The notes beneath the pieces were generated by a model that saw nothing but the letters and a program-made list of their open reading frames with translations, ran no database searches and had not been told where the DNA came from. Positions 37,062 through 45,565 of a DNA stretch of 64,000 bases are shown here, one piece after another (within the stretch, counting starts at the first letter, position 1; the number at the start of each line of letters is the position of its first letter). Source of the stretch: Candidatus Nitrotoga sp. AM1P (GTDB lineage Bacteria; Pseudomonadota; Gammaproteobacteria; Burkholderiales; Gallionellaceae). The DNA lies in contig NZ_AP019547.1 of the NCBI RefSeq assembly GCF_013168275.1, positions 186,001 to 250,000 on the forward strand, read 5' to 3'. Position numbers and translations under genes: made by a program.

Positions 37062-37448
37062 ATGCGAATTCTTCATACCATGCTCAGAGTGGGCAACCTG
37101 GATCGTTCAATTGCTTTCTATACAGAAGTGCTCGGAATGAAATTGCTGCGTCGAAATGATTATCCAGACGGAAAATTCACACTGGCATTTGTTGGGTACC
37201 AGGATGAAAAAGAGGGTGCTGTTTTAGAGCTTACTTACAATTGGGGTGTTGAAGAATATGATCTTGGATTAGGTTATGGTCATGTTGCAATTGAAGTCGA
37301 TAACGCTAGCCAGGCATGCGAACTCGTTAAGCAAAAAGGTGGGAACGTAATCAGAGAAGCTGGCCCAATGAAGCATGGCACAACTGTTATTGCTTTCGTA
37401 TCCGATCCGGATGGATACAAAATCGAATTTATTCAAAAGAAGAGCTAA
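37062..37448 (+). CDS. gloA: Glyoxalase I (lactoylglutathione lyase)
   Basis: A 128-residue enzyme converting the methylglyoxal-glutathione hemithioacetal to S-lactoylglutathione in the cytoplasm. Start 37062 gives [20 protein letters not shown]. The four metal ligands fall exactly as in the E. coli enzyme: His5, Glu56 (VLELTYNWG), His74 ([10 protein letters not shown]) and Glu122 (KIEFIQ). The length suggests the Ni/Co-type class. Confidence 0.96.
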   Translation: MRILHTMLRVGNLDRSIAFYTEVLGMKLLRRNDYPDGKFTLAFVGYQDEKEGAVLELTYNWGVEEYDLGLGYGHVAIEVDNASQACELVKQKGGNVIREAGPMKHGTTVIAFVSDPDGYKIEFIQKKS

Positions 37449-37558
37449 CCTCGCAGATATTTTTCAGCCAGAATAAAACACGTTCTACATAAATCACATA
37501 CCCTCAGTTCTGAAGTAACAGAATGGGATTCTATTGAATTCATTAAGCTAACCGACCC

Positions 37559-39922
37559 ATGCTCCCATCCATTGAACAACGGCTCACAGTAGAAATTGCT
37601 GCCAAGCCTGCACAGATTGCATTAGCCATTGCCTTGTTGGATGAAGGTGCAACCGTTCCTTTCATCGCCCGCTACCGCAAGGAGGCCACTGGGGGACTGG
37701 ACGACATCCAGTTACGGTTGCTGGAAGAGCGCTTGCGCTATCTGCGCGAACTGGAAGAACGTCGCGCTACGATCATTACCTCGATTACCGAACAGGGCAA
37801 GATGACCCCCGTGCTGTTGAATGTAATTACGCATGCCGAGGATAAAACACATCTGGAAGATCTGTATCTACCCTACAAACCCAAACGGCGCACTAAGGCG
37901 CAAATTGCGCTGGAGGCGGGGCTGGCACCGCTTGCCGATTCATTGTTGGCTAATCCGATGCTGCAACCTGAAGAGGAAGCAGCCCAATATATGAAACCCC
38001 CCTTTACCGTTGAGCAATGCGACAACCCCGGCGTACCAGACATCAAGGCGGCACTGGATGGTGCTCGCCAAATATTGTTGGAACGCTTCGCGGAAGACGC
38101 CACCTTGCTTCAATCCCTGCGCGAATATGTGCAAGAACATGGCATCGTGGAATCTAAAGTGATCGAAGGCAAGGAAGAGCTTGCAGCAAAATATGCCGAC
38201 TATTTCGATTACTCCGAATCGATCAAGACCATCCCTTCGCACCGCATCTTAGCCATATTGCGAGGCCGGCGCGAGGAGATGTTGAATGTGCGATTGCGCC
38301 TCGACAGCGAGGCAGACAAAACAAATTGGAATGCGCCGCATAACCCTTGCGAAATGCGTATTGCAAATCGTTTTGGTATTTCTCAGCAACATCGACCTGC
38401 CGACAATTGGCTGGTCGATACCGTGCGTTGGACATGGCGCGTGAAAAGTTTTGTGCATTTGGAATCCGAGTTGATGGGCGCATTGCGGGGTCGTGCGGAA
38501 AAAGAAGCGATCAATGTGTTCGCGCGTAATTTGAAAGATTTGTTGCTGGCCGCTCCAGCAGGCCCACGCGTTACGATGGGGCTTGATCCGGGGATACGCA
38601 CCGGAGTCAAGGTGGCGGTAGTGGATGAGACGGGGAAAGTAGTGGATACCGCAGTTATCTATCCGCATCAGCCGAGAAATGACTGGGATGGTTCCTTGCA
38701 CACCCTGGCAAAATTAGCCGAAAAACATCGCGTAGCAGTGATCGCTATTGGCAATGGCACGGCCTCGCGGGAGACAGACAAATTGGCACTGGAACTGATC
38801 AAGCGCTATCCCGAGCTGAAATTGACCAGTGTCGTGGTGTCCGAGGCGGGCGCGTCGGTTTATTCGGCGTCCGAAATTGCCTCGCGTGAACTGCCTGATA
38901 TGGATGTATCACTGCGGGGTGCGGTATCCATTGCCCGGCGTTTGCAAGACCCGTTGGCCGAACTGGTAAAAATCGACCCGAAATCGATCGGGGTTGGACA
39001 ATACCAGCACGATGTCGGCCAATCCCAATTGGCGCGTTCACTCGATGCCGTAGTTGAAGACTGTGTGAATGCTGTTGGCGTCGACGTTAATACCGCATCC
39101 GTTCCTTTGCTGGCCCGTGTTTCTGGGTTGAGCAGCAGCGTAGCGCAGGGTATTGTGGCTTACCGGGACAGTAAAGGTATGTTCACCTCTCGTGCCCAAT
39201 TACGCGAGGTTCCGCGCCTGGGCGAAAAAACTTTTGAGCAGGCAGCGGGTTTTCTGCGCATCATGGGGGGCGACAATCCGCTCGATGCCTCTGCCGTCCA
39301 TCCTGAATCCTACCCGCTGGTGCAACGTATCCTCGCGGAGATCAAGCAGGATATTAAATCCGTCATTGGCAATAGCCAGCTGTTGAATGCGCTAAGTCCC
39401 GCCAAATATGTGAACGAGCAATTCGGCCTGCCGACCATTTTCGACATACTGAAAGAGCTGGAGAAACCAGGGCGCGATCCGCGCCCTGAATTTACCACTG
39501 CTACTTTCAGGGAAGGCATAGAACAATTGTCTGACTTGAAGCCGGACATGATCCTCGAAGGTGTCGTTACCAATGTTGCTGCCTTTGGTGCGTTCGTGGA
39601 CATTGGCGTGCATCAGGATGGATTGGTACATATTTCCGCCTTATCGAATAGCTTTGTGAGAGATCCGCATGCGATCGTTAAAACTGGACAAGTGGTGAAG
39701 GTGAAAGTGCTGGAAGTGGACGAAAAACGCAAGCGCATCGCGCTCACTATGCGTTTGACCGACGCTGCGCCACAATCACGCGGCAAACCTGAACAAAGAA
39801 GCACACAGAGACAGCAAGATAGCCTGAGCCATACAAAGAGCGGAACGGGAGATAAGCAACGAGAGCTTCCACGAACCGTACCAAGCGCTATGGCAGCCGC
39901 TTTTTCAAAAATTAAAACGTAA
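37559..39922 (+). CDS. tex: Tex-family RNA-binding transcription accessory protein
   Basis: A 787-residue protein with the full Tex architecture: helical N-terminus ([20 protein letters not shown]), YqgF/RNase H-like domain ([20 protein letters not shown], about residue 340), helix-hairpin-helix region ([40 protein letters not shown]) and a C-terminal S1 domain ([20 protein letters not shown], about residue 660). Tex binds nucleic acid and affects transcription and stress tolerance. The Lys/Gln-rich tail is normal. Confidence 0.96.
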   Translation: MLPSIEQRLTVEIAAKPAQIALAIALLDEGATVPFIARYRKEATGGLDDIQLRLLEERLRYLRELEERRATIITSITEQGKMTPVLLNVITHAEDKTHLEDLYLPYKPKRRTKAQIALEAGLAPLADSLLANPMLQPEEEAAQYMKPPFTVEQCDNPGVPDIKAALDGARQILLERFAEDATLLQSLREYVQEHGIVESKVIEGKEELAAKYADYFDYSESIKTIPSHRILAILRGRREEMLNVRLRLDSEADKTNWNAPHNPCEMRIANRFGISQQHRPADNWLVDTVRWTWRVKSFVHLESELMGALRGRAEKEAINVFARNLKDLLLAAPAGPRVTMGLDPGIRTGVKVAVVDETGKVVDTAVIYPHQPRNDWDGSLHTLAKLAEKHRVAVIAIGNGTASRETDKLALELIKRYPELKLTSVVVSEAGASVYSASEIASRELPDMDVSLRGAVSIARRLQDPLAELVKIDPKSIGVGQYQHDVGQSQLARSLDAVVEDCVNAVGVDVNTASVPLLARVSGLSSSVAQGIVAYRDSKGMFTSRAQLREVPRLGEKTFEQAAGFLRIMGGDNPLDASAVHPESYPLVQRILAEIKQDIKSVIGNSQLLNALSPAKYVNEQFGLPTIFDILKELEKPGRDPRPEFTTATFREGIEQLSDLKPDMILEGVVTNVAAFGAFVDIGVHQDGLVHISALSNSFVRDPHAIVKTGQVVKVKVLEVDEKRKRIALTMRLTDAAPQSRGKPEQRSTQRQQDSLSHTKSGTGDKQRELPRTVPSAMAAAFSKIKT

Positions 39923-39952
39923 AATCTGTCTCTAGTTGGCTGGTATGCTTAT

Positions 39953-40087
39953 CTATTTAGTCTGTTTTGTTTCAGATCCGATATCAGAGTATGAAGGCAT
40001 CTTGAAATTCTTGTCTGCAAGTCCACGAATTTCCGGTGGAAGCTTTTCATAACATATCCAGAAACTGGAAGCTGTTTTGTGTTTCAA
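39953..40087 (-). pseudogene. Truncated RelE/ParE-like toxin
   Basis: Starting at a TTG that overlaps the antitoxin stop, the frame reads LKHKTASSFWICYEKLPPEI and RGLADKNF, the first helix of a RelE/ParE-superfamily toxin. After about 28 residues it runs into unrelated sequence and stops at 44. The core beta-sheet and catalytic part are absent. Confidence 0.65.
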
Positions 40088-40296
40088 AGGTCTCTCGTTT
40101 TTCCGGCTTGATGCTCATCAAGTGCCGTGTTTATGAGGAAATCTAGCTTTCCTGCATTTGAATCGACTTCAATTTGCTTGTCCCATCTTGATTGGTCGAA
40201 TTCAAGAAACCAGTCTCGAAGCTTGGAAAACGAAGCGTTATCTAACTCCGCGATTTGTTCTTCTATCGTCTCTACAGTCGTCATAACTATGCTCAC
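40084..40296 (-). CDS. Orphan antitoxin-like protein
   Basis: A 70-residue acidic protein with ETIEEQIAELDNASFSKLRD and WFLEFDQSRWDKQIEVDSNA, then GKLDFLINTALDEHQAGKTR. The pattern is common in small proteins paired with RelE/ParE-like toxins, where the C-terminal helix blocks the toxin. Its toxin partner downstream is truncated, so the antitoxin is now orphaned. The start may be at Met1 or Met5. Confidence 0.65.
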   Translation of the reverse strand: MSIVMTTVETIEEQIAELDNASFSKLRDWFLEFDQSRWDKQIEVDSNAGKLDFLINTALDEHQAGKTRDL

Positions 40297-40371
40297 AAGA
40301 AGTTGATTGCATGGAAATTATAACTCTCGCGGTGATTATTGGCGTTTTTTCCATCCGACAGGCACTGATTT

Positions 40372-40620
40372 ACCTTGGGCATTATCTGTATCGGGGAGTG
40401 ATACAGGAGGAAGACATCCTGTCCAAAGGTTACCGCCGCGCCCGTAACTTCGGCTTTCTGCACACCAACAGCAAACTGATCTCGTTGGTGCAACTGCGCA
40501 AACGTGTCGTGTTCCCCTCACAGCAATCGCGTCCGACGATACTTTGTATATGTTGTGGCAGGGAAAATGAAGATTATCCGCACTCGCATAAAAAGATTCA
40601 TCCACCGATTATGGACTCCC
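40372..40620 (+). pseudogene. IS91-family transposase C-terminal relic
   Basis: HYLYRGVIQEEDILSKGYRR joins two normally separated blocks of an IS91 transposase, showing an internal deletion. RARNFGFLHTNSKLISLVQL and the Cys pair CICCG follow with frame disturbance. Transposase N-terminus and catalytic tyrosines are missing. Confidence 0.7.
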
Positions 40621-40879
40621 GCGTCGGACAGGGAGATGGTCATATGACGCAACATACACCGTCAATATGCCGGACTTGGCAGGCATGGCCGCGCTCGCCC
40701 TGCAAAAGGGTGAAAACAGGTAAACACGCATTAAGAATGGCAGGTTGAGCGGAACAAGTTGCTGTAATGGCAACTTTTAGCGATGGAATTTGGGGTATGA
40801 CGCGGAACAGAATCCGATGGCGCCACTACGATCAGAGAAATATTTCCATAACAAGTAGATTCACAGCAGCCTCACTAGG

Positions 40880-40944
40880 CTTGTCCAACAAACGGTTCAG
40901 ATCGTGGTTTCGCTTTGCGATCACAATCTAACCTTACTCGTTAT
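40880..40944 (+). repeat. IS91-type 3' terminal repeat
   Basis: A 65-bp stretch containing CCAACAAACGGTTCAGATCG and the partly palindromic AGATCGTG ... CACAATCT. It recurs inverted at 63430-63492, both times downstream of an IS91 transposase relic, so it is probably the element's terminal hairpin. Confidence 0.65.
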
Positions 40945-40959
40945 GCATCGCGCGCGGCG

Positions 40960-41677
40960 TTATGCGGAAGGCTTAAAGTGATGATTTGGCGTGTAAACAT
41001 ATTCATGCTCGCGCTCAAGCTTATGGACTACGACATACAGCATATTTATGAAGCTTGAGCACTTGGCAATGGCGGTATAGAGCTGGAACAGCGACGGCTC
41101 TTCACCTATTGCTTCGTGGATAGTTTGCAGTTCAGCTCTCTTTTCGGTTGCCGAATGGAAAAATTCTGAGTTGAACCAGAGGTCAATAATCCTTCGATTC
41201 GAAATCGGGTGGCCAAAATGCGATGAGGTATCACATTGCTTCATGGCTGTACGATGCCAATCGGATATTCGATCAATATAGTTCTGTGCCCCCTCGTCGT
41301 TGGTTCGGCGGCGAATTTTCGTCGCTATCTTCTCAATATTGAGTAGGTTTCTTGTTCGCATAGAAAAATCTGAACTTAACTGCGAGATTAGTGATGTCAT
41401 CGACATCGGGTGTATTCGCGGCGAAGATAGTTTCTCTGGAGTCCTGATTTCTGCTGAATGTTGACATCGGGCTGCCGTATTTTGCCTGGGCTGCGTCAAG
41501 CTTTTCAGCGCGCTCACAAAGGAGCCGGACGTCAGCTAGCTCCTCGTCTGTCGCGCTGACAACGGTGCTCTTCCGCGAAGTCATATGAGCAAACACGAGT
41601 TGCGACATTTGATTTTGGCGATGTCCAACGTAAATGTAAGTGCGCGCCGCTTTTGGCGTGTCCCGCTTGACCGCCAT
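40960..41677 (-). pseudogene. Protein of unknown function split by a frameshift
   Basis: The first frame (41677 to 41333, 114 codons) starts MAVKRDTPKAARTYIYVGHR and runs through SATDEELADVRLLCERAEKL and AANTPDVDDITNLAVKF. The second frame (to 40960) takes over as RTRNLLNIEKIATKIRRRTN and runs through HFGHPISNRRIIDLWFNSEF to YTPNHHFKPSA. Both parts look like real protein, and the switch around 41345-41385 suggests one broken gene of about 240 codons. It could instead be two overlapping genes. The start is two bases from the HNH stop. Confidence 0.5.
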
Positions 41678-41678
41678 A

Positions 41679-42227
41679 TCAGTCCAACTCCACTACCCAC
41701 AACCGCAATTGGCTGGGCAAAGGATATGTCTTTGGAATTGACGACAACGAGAACGGAAGCCCATATGCTTCTGCAAGCGGTGCGTTCATGAGGTTTCTTT
41801 CGCGGCTAATTTCGATGGCGAGCTTGAGGTAGCGACGAAGAAGCAAGATGGGTGGGAACTGGTTTCTCTCTGCTAACCATTCGAGTGCGTCGTGGGCGCA
41901 CTTTGAACTGTTGCATGAACGGCAGGCCCAGACAAGGTTGTCTCCACTATTTGCTCCACCTCGCTTTGTTGGAATGAGATGGTCAACCGACAAGTACTCG
42001 CGACTTCCGCAGTAGCAGCAAGCCTGCGGCAGAAGCATTTTCAAGCGCTCGTCGTCCGCGAGCGGACCAATATTCATGGTTTGTTTGTTCAGCCCTGCGT
42101 AGAGACGAGAACGAATCATGAACTGGGTGCGCCCGTACTTTTCAGTCTTTGCGGTGATGGCCGAGTGCGCCATTGCGAGGTTCGAGTACGACCAGTGTAG
42201 CAACTCGCCAACGGTGGTGATTTCCAT
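41679..42227 (-). CDS. HNH endonuclease
   Basis: From ATG at 42227 the product has 182 residues (an upstream ATG at 42266 is also possible). The HNH module is complete: CCYCGSREYLSVDHLIPTKR with the first Cys pair and the DH, then GGANSGDNLVWACRSCNSSK with the Asn and second Cys pair. The N-terminal 60 residues and C-terminal 70 residues do not match a domain I know. The following gene overlaps at TGATATG, so they formed a pair. Biological target is unknown. A defence or mobile-element role is possible. Confidence 0.8.
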   Translation of the reverse strand: MEITTVGELLHWSYSNLAMAHSAITAKTEKYGRTQFMIRSRLYAGLNKQTMNIGPLADDERLKMLLPQACCYCGSREYLSVDHLIPTKRGGANSGDNLVWACRSCNSSKCAHDALEWLAERNQFPPILLLRRYLKLAIEISRERNLMNAPLAEAYGLPFSLSSIPKTYPLPSQLRLWVVELD

Positions 42228-42489
42228 GCGTGAGGGGCCTAAATATAATATAGAAAAAATTTTCATTAGCTAGCAATGTCGCCTATATCGGCAAGCATTG
42301 TCAAGCATAATAAAGCATTATTTTTCAATGTATTATAAATTTTATTGGATGAGCTTTAATATTTGGGTAATCAGAAATTCTGCGAATGGAAGCTTAAGCT
42401 GTTTCTCAGGACTCTCCCAAATTACTCGATCGGTTACGTGCCGAAATTTGGATGCGCCATCACAGCATTCGTAGTGAGGAAGGAAACAA

Positions 42490-42650
42490 ATAGGTAGAGT
42501 AGAGAGCAGTTTTCGTCCCTCTCCTCTTCATCAAACCGTGTATGCGCTATTAACGCTTGAGGCAGGCCAGTAACTCGTATGGATCTCATCTCGGTGGAAC
42601 TAATAGAAGATGCGGTAGATCGCATGTAATAAGTTAAGCATTGTCAGCAA
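42490..42650 (-). mobile_element. Probable group II intron 3' remnant
   Basis: On the minus strand CGCATACACGGTTTGATGAA resembles the 3' strand of intron domain V. It is followed by GAGGAGAGGG ... CTGCTCTCTACTCTACC, a domain VI-like stem with a bulged A near the 3' end. The 5' strand of domain V and any reverse transcriptase gene are missing. The rest of the 690-bp gap (42267-42957) holds only the REP-like repeat and no supported gene. Confidence 0.35.
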
Positions 42651-42793
42651 GGCTTACTGACGTTAAAGTTCCGCACATGTAGATATAAAGAGTCCTCTAA
42701 AAATGTGGTCATTCCGTTGCCGGAATGGAAAATTCAGGATAATGGGTCCACTTCACGCACGTAATAGATCAATGCACCAAAATGACAAGACGT

Positions 42794-42864
42794 CGTTCGG
42801 CCTGAGCTTATCGAAGGCCAGTGTTGGCGTAGAACCAGCGGTTCGACAAGTTCACCGCGAACGG
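42794..42864. repeat. REP-like inverted repeat
   Basis: CGTTCGGCCTGAGCTTATCG and, inverted, GGTTCGACAAGTTCACCGCG face each other across about 20 bp. A closer-to-consensus pair is at 50415-50472. Such palindromes are dispersed in many proteobacterial genomes. Confidence 0.75.
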
Positions 42865-42957
42865 TAACTGGTTTGCTGAAACGTAATACTACCTGCGTTA
42901 AGTAAATATTCATTTCAGGATTGTTAGAGGTTGCCCTGAGAACAAGAAGGGATGGTA

Positions 42958-45402
42958 ATGGTTATATTGACTTTGCTAGTGATGCTGGGCGTCATGATTT
43001 TGTTGGCGTTCTTTCGATCCTCCATCTGGGGGTGGTTGTTGGCGATGGTGGTTTTTGTTTTCATCGCTGCTATTCAAAGTAAACTTTCTGCTGATCTGTT
43101 TCAAGTTGCGATGATCGTGCTGGCCGTGCTTGTTGCAGTGCTGGGCGTTCCTTCTCTGCGTCGCCTGTTGGTGAGCAGTCAAATTTTAAAAATTTTCCGC
43201 AAGACACTCCCGCATATCTCGCAAACTGAGCAGGAGGCGCTCGATGCGGGTACTGTCTGGTGGGACGGCGATCTCTTTAGTGGTCACCCTGATTGGCGCA
43301 AGTTATTGAATTACCCCAAGCCGACGCTCAGTGCAGCAGAGCAATCCTTTCTTGATAACGAAACCGAAACGTTGTGCGCCATGCTGGATGACTGGGACAT
43401 TACTCATGTGCGCCAGGATTTGCCGCCGCAGGTTTGGCAATACATCAAAGACAACGGGTTCTTTGGCATGATTATTCCCAAGGAATATGGCGGGCTGGAA
43501 TTTTCTGCTCTTGCACATTCTGCCGTGGTAGCGAAGCTTGCTTCGCGTAGTATTACTGCTTCCGTAACTGTAATGGTGCCGAACTCTTTGGGACCGGCAG
43601 AGTTGCTTATACGCTATGGCACGTCGAAGCAAAAAGAGAAATATCTGCGCAGGTTGGCACAAGGCAAAGAGATCCCCTGTTTTGCGTTGACCGGGCCATT
43701 CGCCGGCTCCGATGCAGGATCGATTCCTGATTATGGCATCGTGTGTTACGGCGAATTCAACGGGCAATCAAATGTGCTCGGCATGCGGGTAATGTGGGAA
43801 AAACGTTACATCACGCTGGCACCGGTAGCGACGTTGCTGGGTCTCGCTTTCAAGTTATATGATCCGGATCATTTGCTTGGCGAACAAACAAAACGCGGTA
43901 TTACCCTTGCACTGATTCCTGCAGATACGCCCGGCGTGCAGGTCGGGCGTCGTCATTTCCCACTTAATTCGGCATTTCAAAATGGCCCCACTTCGGGTCA
44001 TGGTGTATTCATTCCGATGGAATATATTATTGGCGGCATGGATCATATAGGGCAGGGCTGGCGCATGCTGATGGAATGTTTGGCAGCGGGGCGATCTATC
44101 TCACTGCCGGCCTGTGCCATCGGCGGGGTGAAACTGGCGGTGCGAACTTGTGGCGCCTATAGCCGAGTGCGCAAGCAGTTCAAGTTACCGATCGGTAAAT
44201 TTGAAGGTGTGGAAGAGGCGCTGGCGCGAATAGGCGGGAATGCCTATTTGATGGATGCGGCACGCGTACTAACGGCAGCAGCAGTGGATATGGGCGAGAG
44301 GCCGTCTGTGATTTCCGCCATCGTTAAATATCATTGCACCGAGCGTGCGCGCACGGTTGTCAATGATGCGATGGACGTGCATGGCGGCAAGGGGATTTGC
44401 CTGGGGCCGAGCAATTATTTGGGGCGTTCTCACCAGCAGAATCCCATCGCCATTACGGTGGAAGGTGCGAATATCCTGACGCGCAGCCTGCTTATTTTTG
44501 GGCAGGGCGCGATCCGTTCTCATCCTTATGTACTTAAGGAAATTCAGGCGGCGCAAGATAGTGATAAGCAACGTGCACTACGAAATTTTGATGCTGCTCT
44601 GCTTGGCCACATTAGTTTGAGCCTGAGCAATGCGCTACGCGCGTGCTTTTTTGGTCTTACCGGTGGACGTGGTCTTTCGGTGCCGGCAGGTGAGGAAACA
44701 AAGTGTTATTACCAGCAATTGACACGCTGTTCCGCTGCATTCGCGCTGGCGGCGGATGTGTCCATGCTGATACTGGGTGGGAATCTCAAACGGAGGGAGA
44801 AAATTTCTGCCCGGTTGGGCGATGTGCTTAGCCAGTTGTATCTGTGTTCGGCTACGCTCAAACGCTTCGAGGATGATGGCCGTCCCGCTGAAGATCTGCC
44901 GTTGCTGCACTGGGCGATACAGGATGCTCTGTACAGGATACAGGCAGCGTTTGATGGCGTGCTGCAAAATTTCCCCTGCCGTCTTTCTGCATTGCTTTTG
45001 CGCGTGCTTATTTTCCCGAGGGGAAAATATTTGACACCGCCGTCGGATGAGCTGGGGCATCAAGTGTCAGTGTTGTTGCTGCAACCGGGCATTGCGCGTG
45101 ACCGACTGACAGCGGGTATGTATTTGCCCAATGATGAGAATGATGCGGTTGGTGCACTGGAAGCTGCGTTACATAGCACGTTGCGGTGCGAACCCTTGCA
45201 AGCAAGAGTAAATGCGGCGCATAAGGCCGGGCAGTTCACGGTTATGAACGAGTTGATGCGCATTGCAGAAGCGCATCACAAAGGATACCTCAATACCGAA
45301 GAAGCACATCTGCTGGAGCGTGACTATGAGCTACAACGCAAGGTCATCATGGTGGATGATTTTGCGCCAGAACAACTGGTGACAGAATCGAATATTATTT
45401 GA
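42958..45402 (+). CDS. fadE: Acyl-CoA dehydrogenase FadE
   Basis: An 814-residue protein, the same length as E. coli FadE. Two N-terminal helices (VILTLLVMLGVMILLAFFRS and IWGWLLAMVVFVFIAAIQSK) anchor it. The acyl-CoA dehydrogenase core includes GMIIPKEYGGLEFSALAHSA, FALTGPFAGSDAGSIPDYGI and a late VHGGKGICLGPSNYLGRSHQ block. Start 42958 follows AAGAAGGG at a proper distance. It performs the first oxidation of fatty acyl-CoA, with electrons passed to an ETF or quinone. First gene of the beta-oxidation block. Confidence 0.95.
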   Translation: MVILTLLVMLGVMILLAFFRSSIWGWLLAMVVFVFIAAIQSKLSADLFQVAMIVLAVLVAVLGVPSLRRLLVSSQILKIFRKTLPHISQTEQEALDAGTVWWDGDLFSGHPDWRKLLNYPKPTLSAAEQSFLDNETETLCAMLDDWDITHVRQDLPPQVWQYIKDNGFFGMIIPKEYGGLEFSALAHSAVVAKLASRSITASVTVMVPNSLGPAELLIRYGTSKQKEKYLRRLAQGKEIPCFALTGPFAGSDAGSIPDYGIVCYGEFNGQSNVLGMRVMWEKRYITLAPVATLLGLAFKLYDPDHLLGEQTKRGITLALIPADTPGVQVGRRHFPLNSAFQNGPTSGHGVFIPMEYIIGGMDHIGQGWRMLMECLAAGRSISLPACAIGGVKLAVRTCGAYSRVRKQFKLPIGKFEGVEEALARIGGNAYLMDAARVLTAAAVDMGERPSVISAIVKYHCTERARTVVNDAMDVHGGKGICLGPSNYLGRSHQQNPIAITVEGANILTRSLLIFGQGAIRSHPYVLKEIQAAQDSDKQRALRNFDAALLGHISLSLSNALRACFFGLTGGRGLSVPAGEETKCYYQQLTRCSAAFALAADVSMLILGGNLKRREKISARLGDVLSQLYLCSATLKRFEDDGRPAEDLPLLHWAIQDALYRIQAAFDGVLQNFPCRLSALLLRVLIFPRGKYLTPPSDELGHQVSVLLLQPGIARDRLTAGMYLPNDENDAVGALEAALHSTLRCEPLQARVNAAHKAGQFTVMNELMRIAEAHHKGYLNTEEAHLLERDYELQRKVIMVDDFAPEQLVTESNII

Positions 45403-45408
45403 GTGAGA

Positions 45409-45549
45409 GGGCGCCTCTAAAAATTCAAGTTTCTAGGCAAGACAAGGCGCGAGTAAAAAATTAGAGCGCGGCATATAGTCAATATGTAAGCGATAATTTT
45501 TTTCGAGTAACGCCGTACTGTGACGAAACTTGGATTTTTAGAGATGCCC
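45409..45549. repeat. MITE-like element
   Basis: A 141-bp element with about 25-bp imperfect terminal inverted repeats: GGGCGCCTCTAAAAATTCAA at the left and, reversed, GGGCATCTCTAAAAATCCAA at the right, both continuing AGTTTC. It has no coding capacity. It fills the gap between fadE and the acyl-CoA synthetase. A lone end (AATTTTTAGAGGTGCCC) occurs near 33519-33535 beside the IS30 relic. Confidence 0.75.
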
Positions 45550-45565
45550 GATAGTGAGGGGAATC

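Noticed and set aside
40311..40748. A 145-codon plus-strand frame as an intact gene
   Set aside because: Only the middle part resembles IS91 transposase and it joins non-adjacent blocks, so it was recorded as a relic and not as a gene.
42434..42625. A 63-codon minus-strand protein gene
   Set aside because: Its DNA looks like an intron tail (domain V/VI-like stems), and the translation has no protein-like features.
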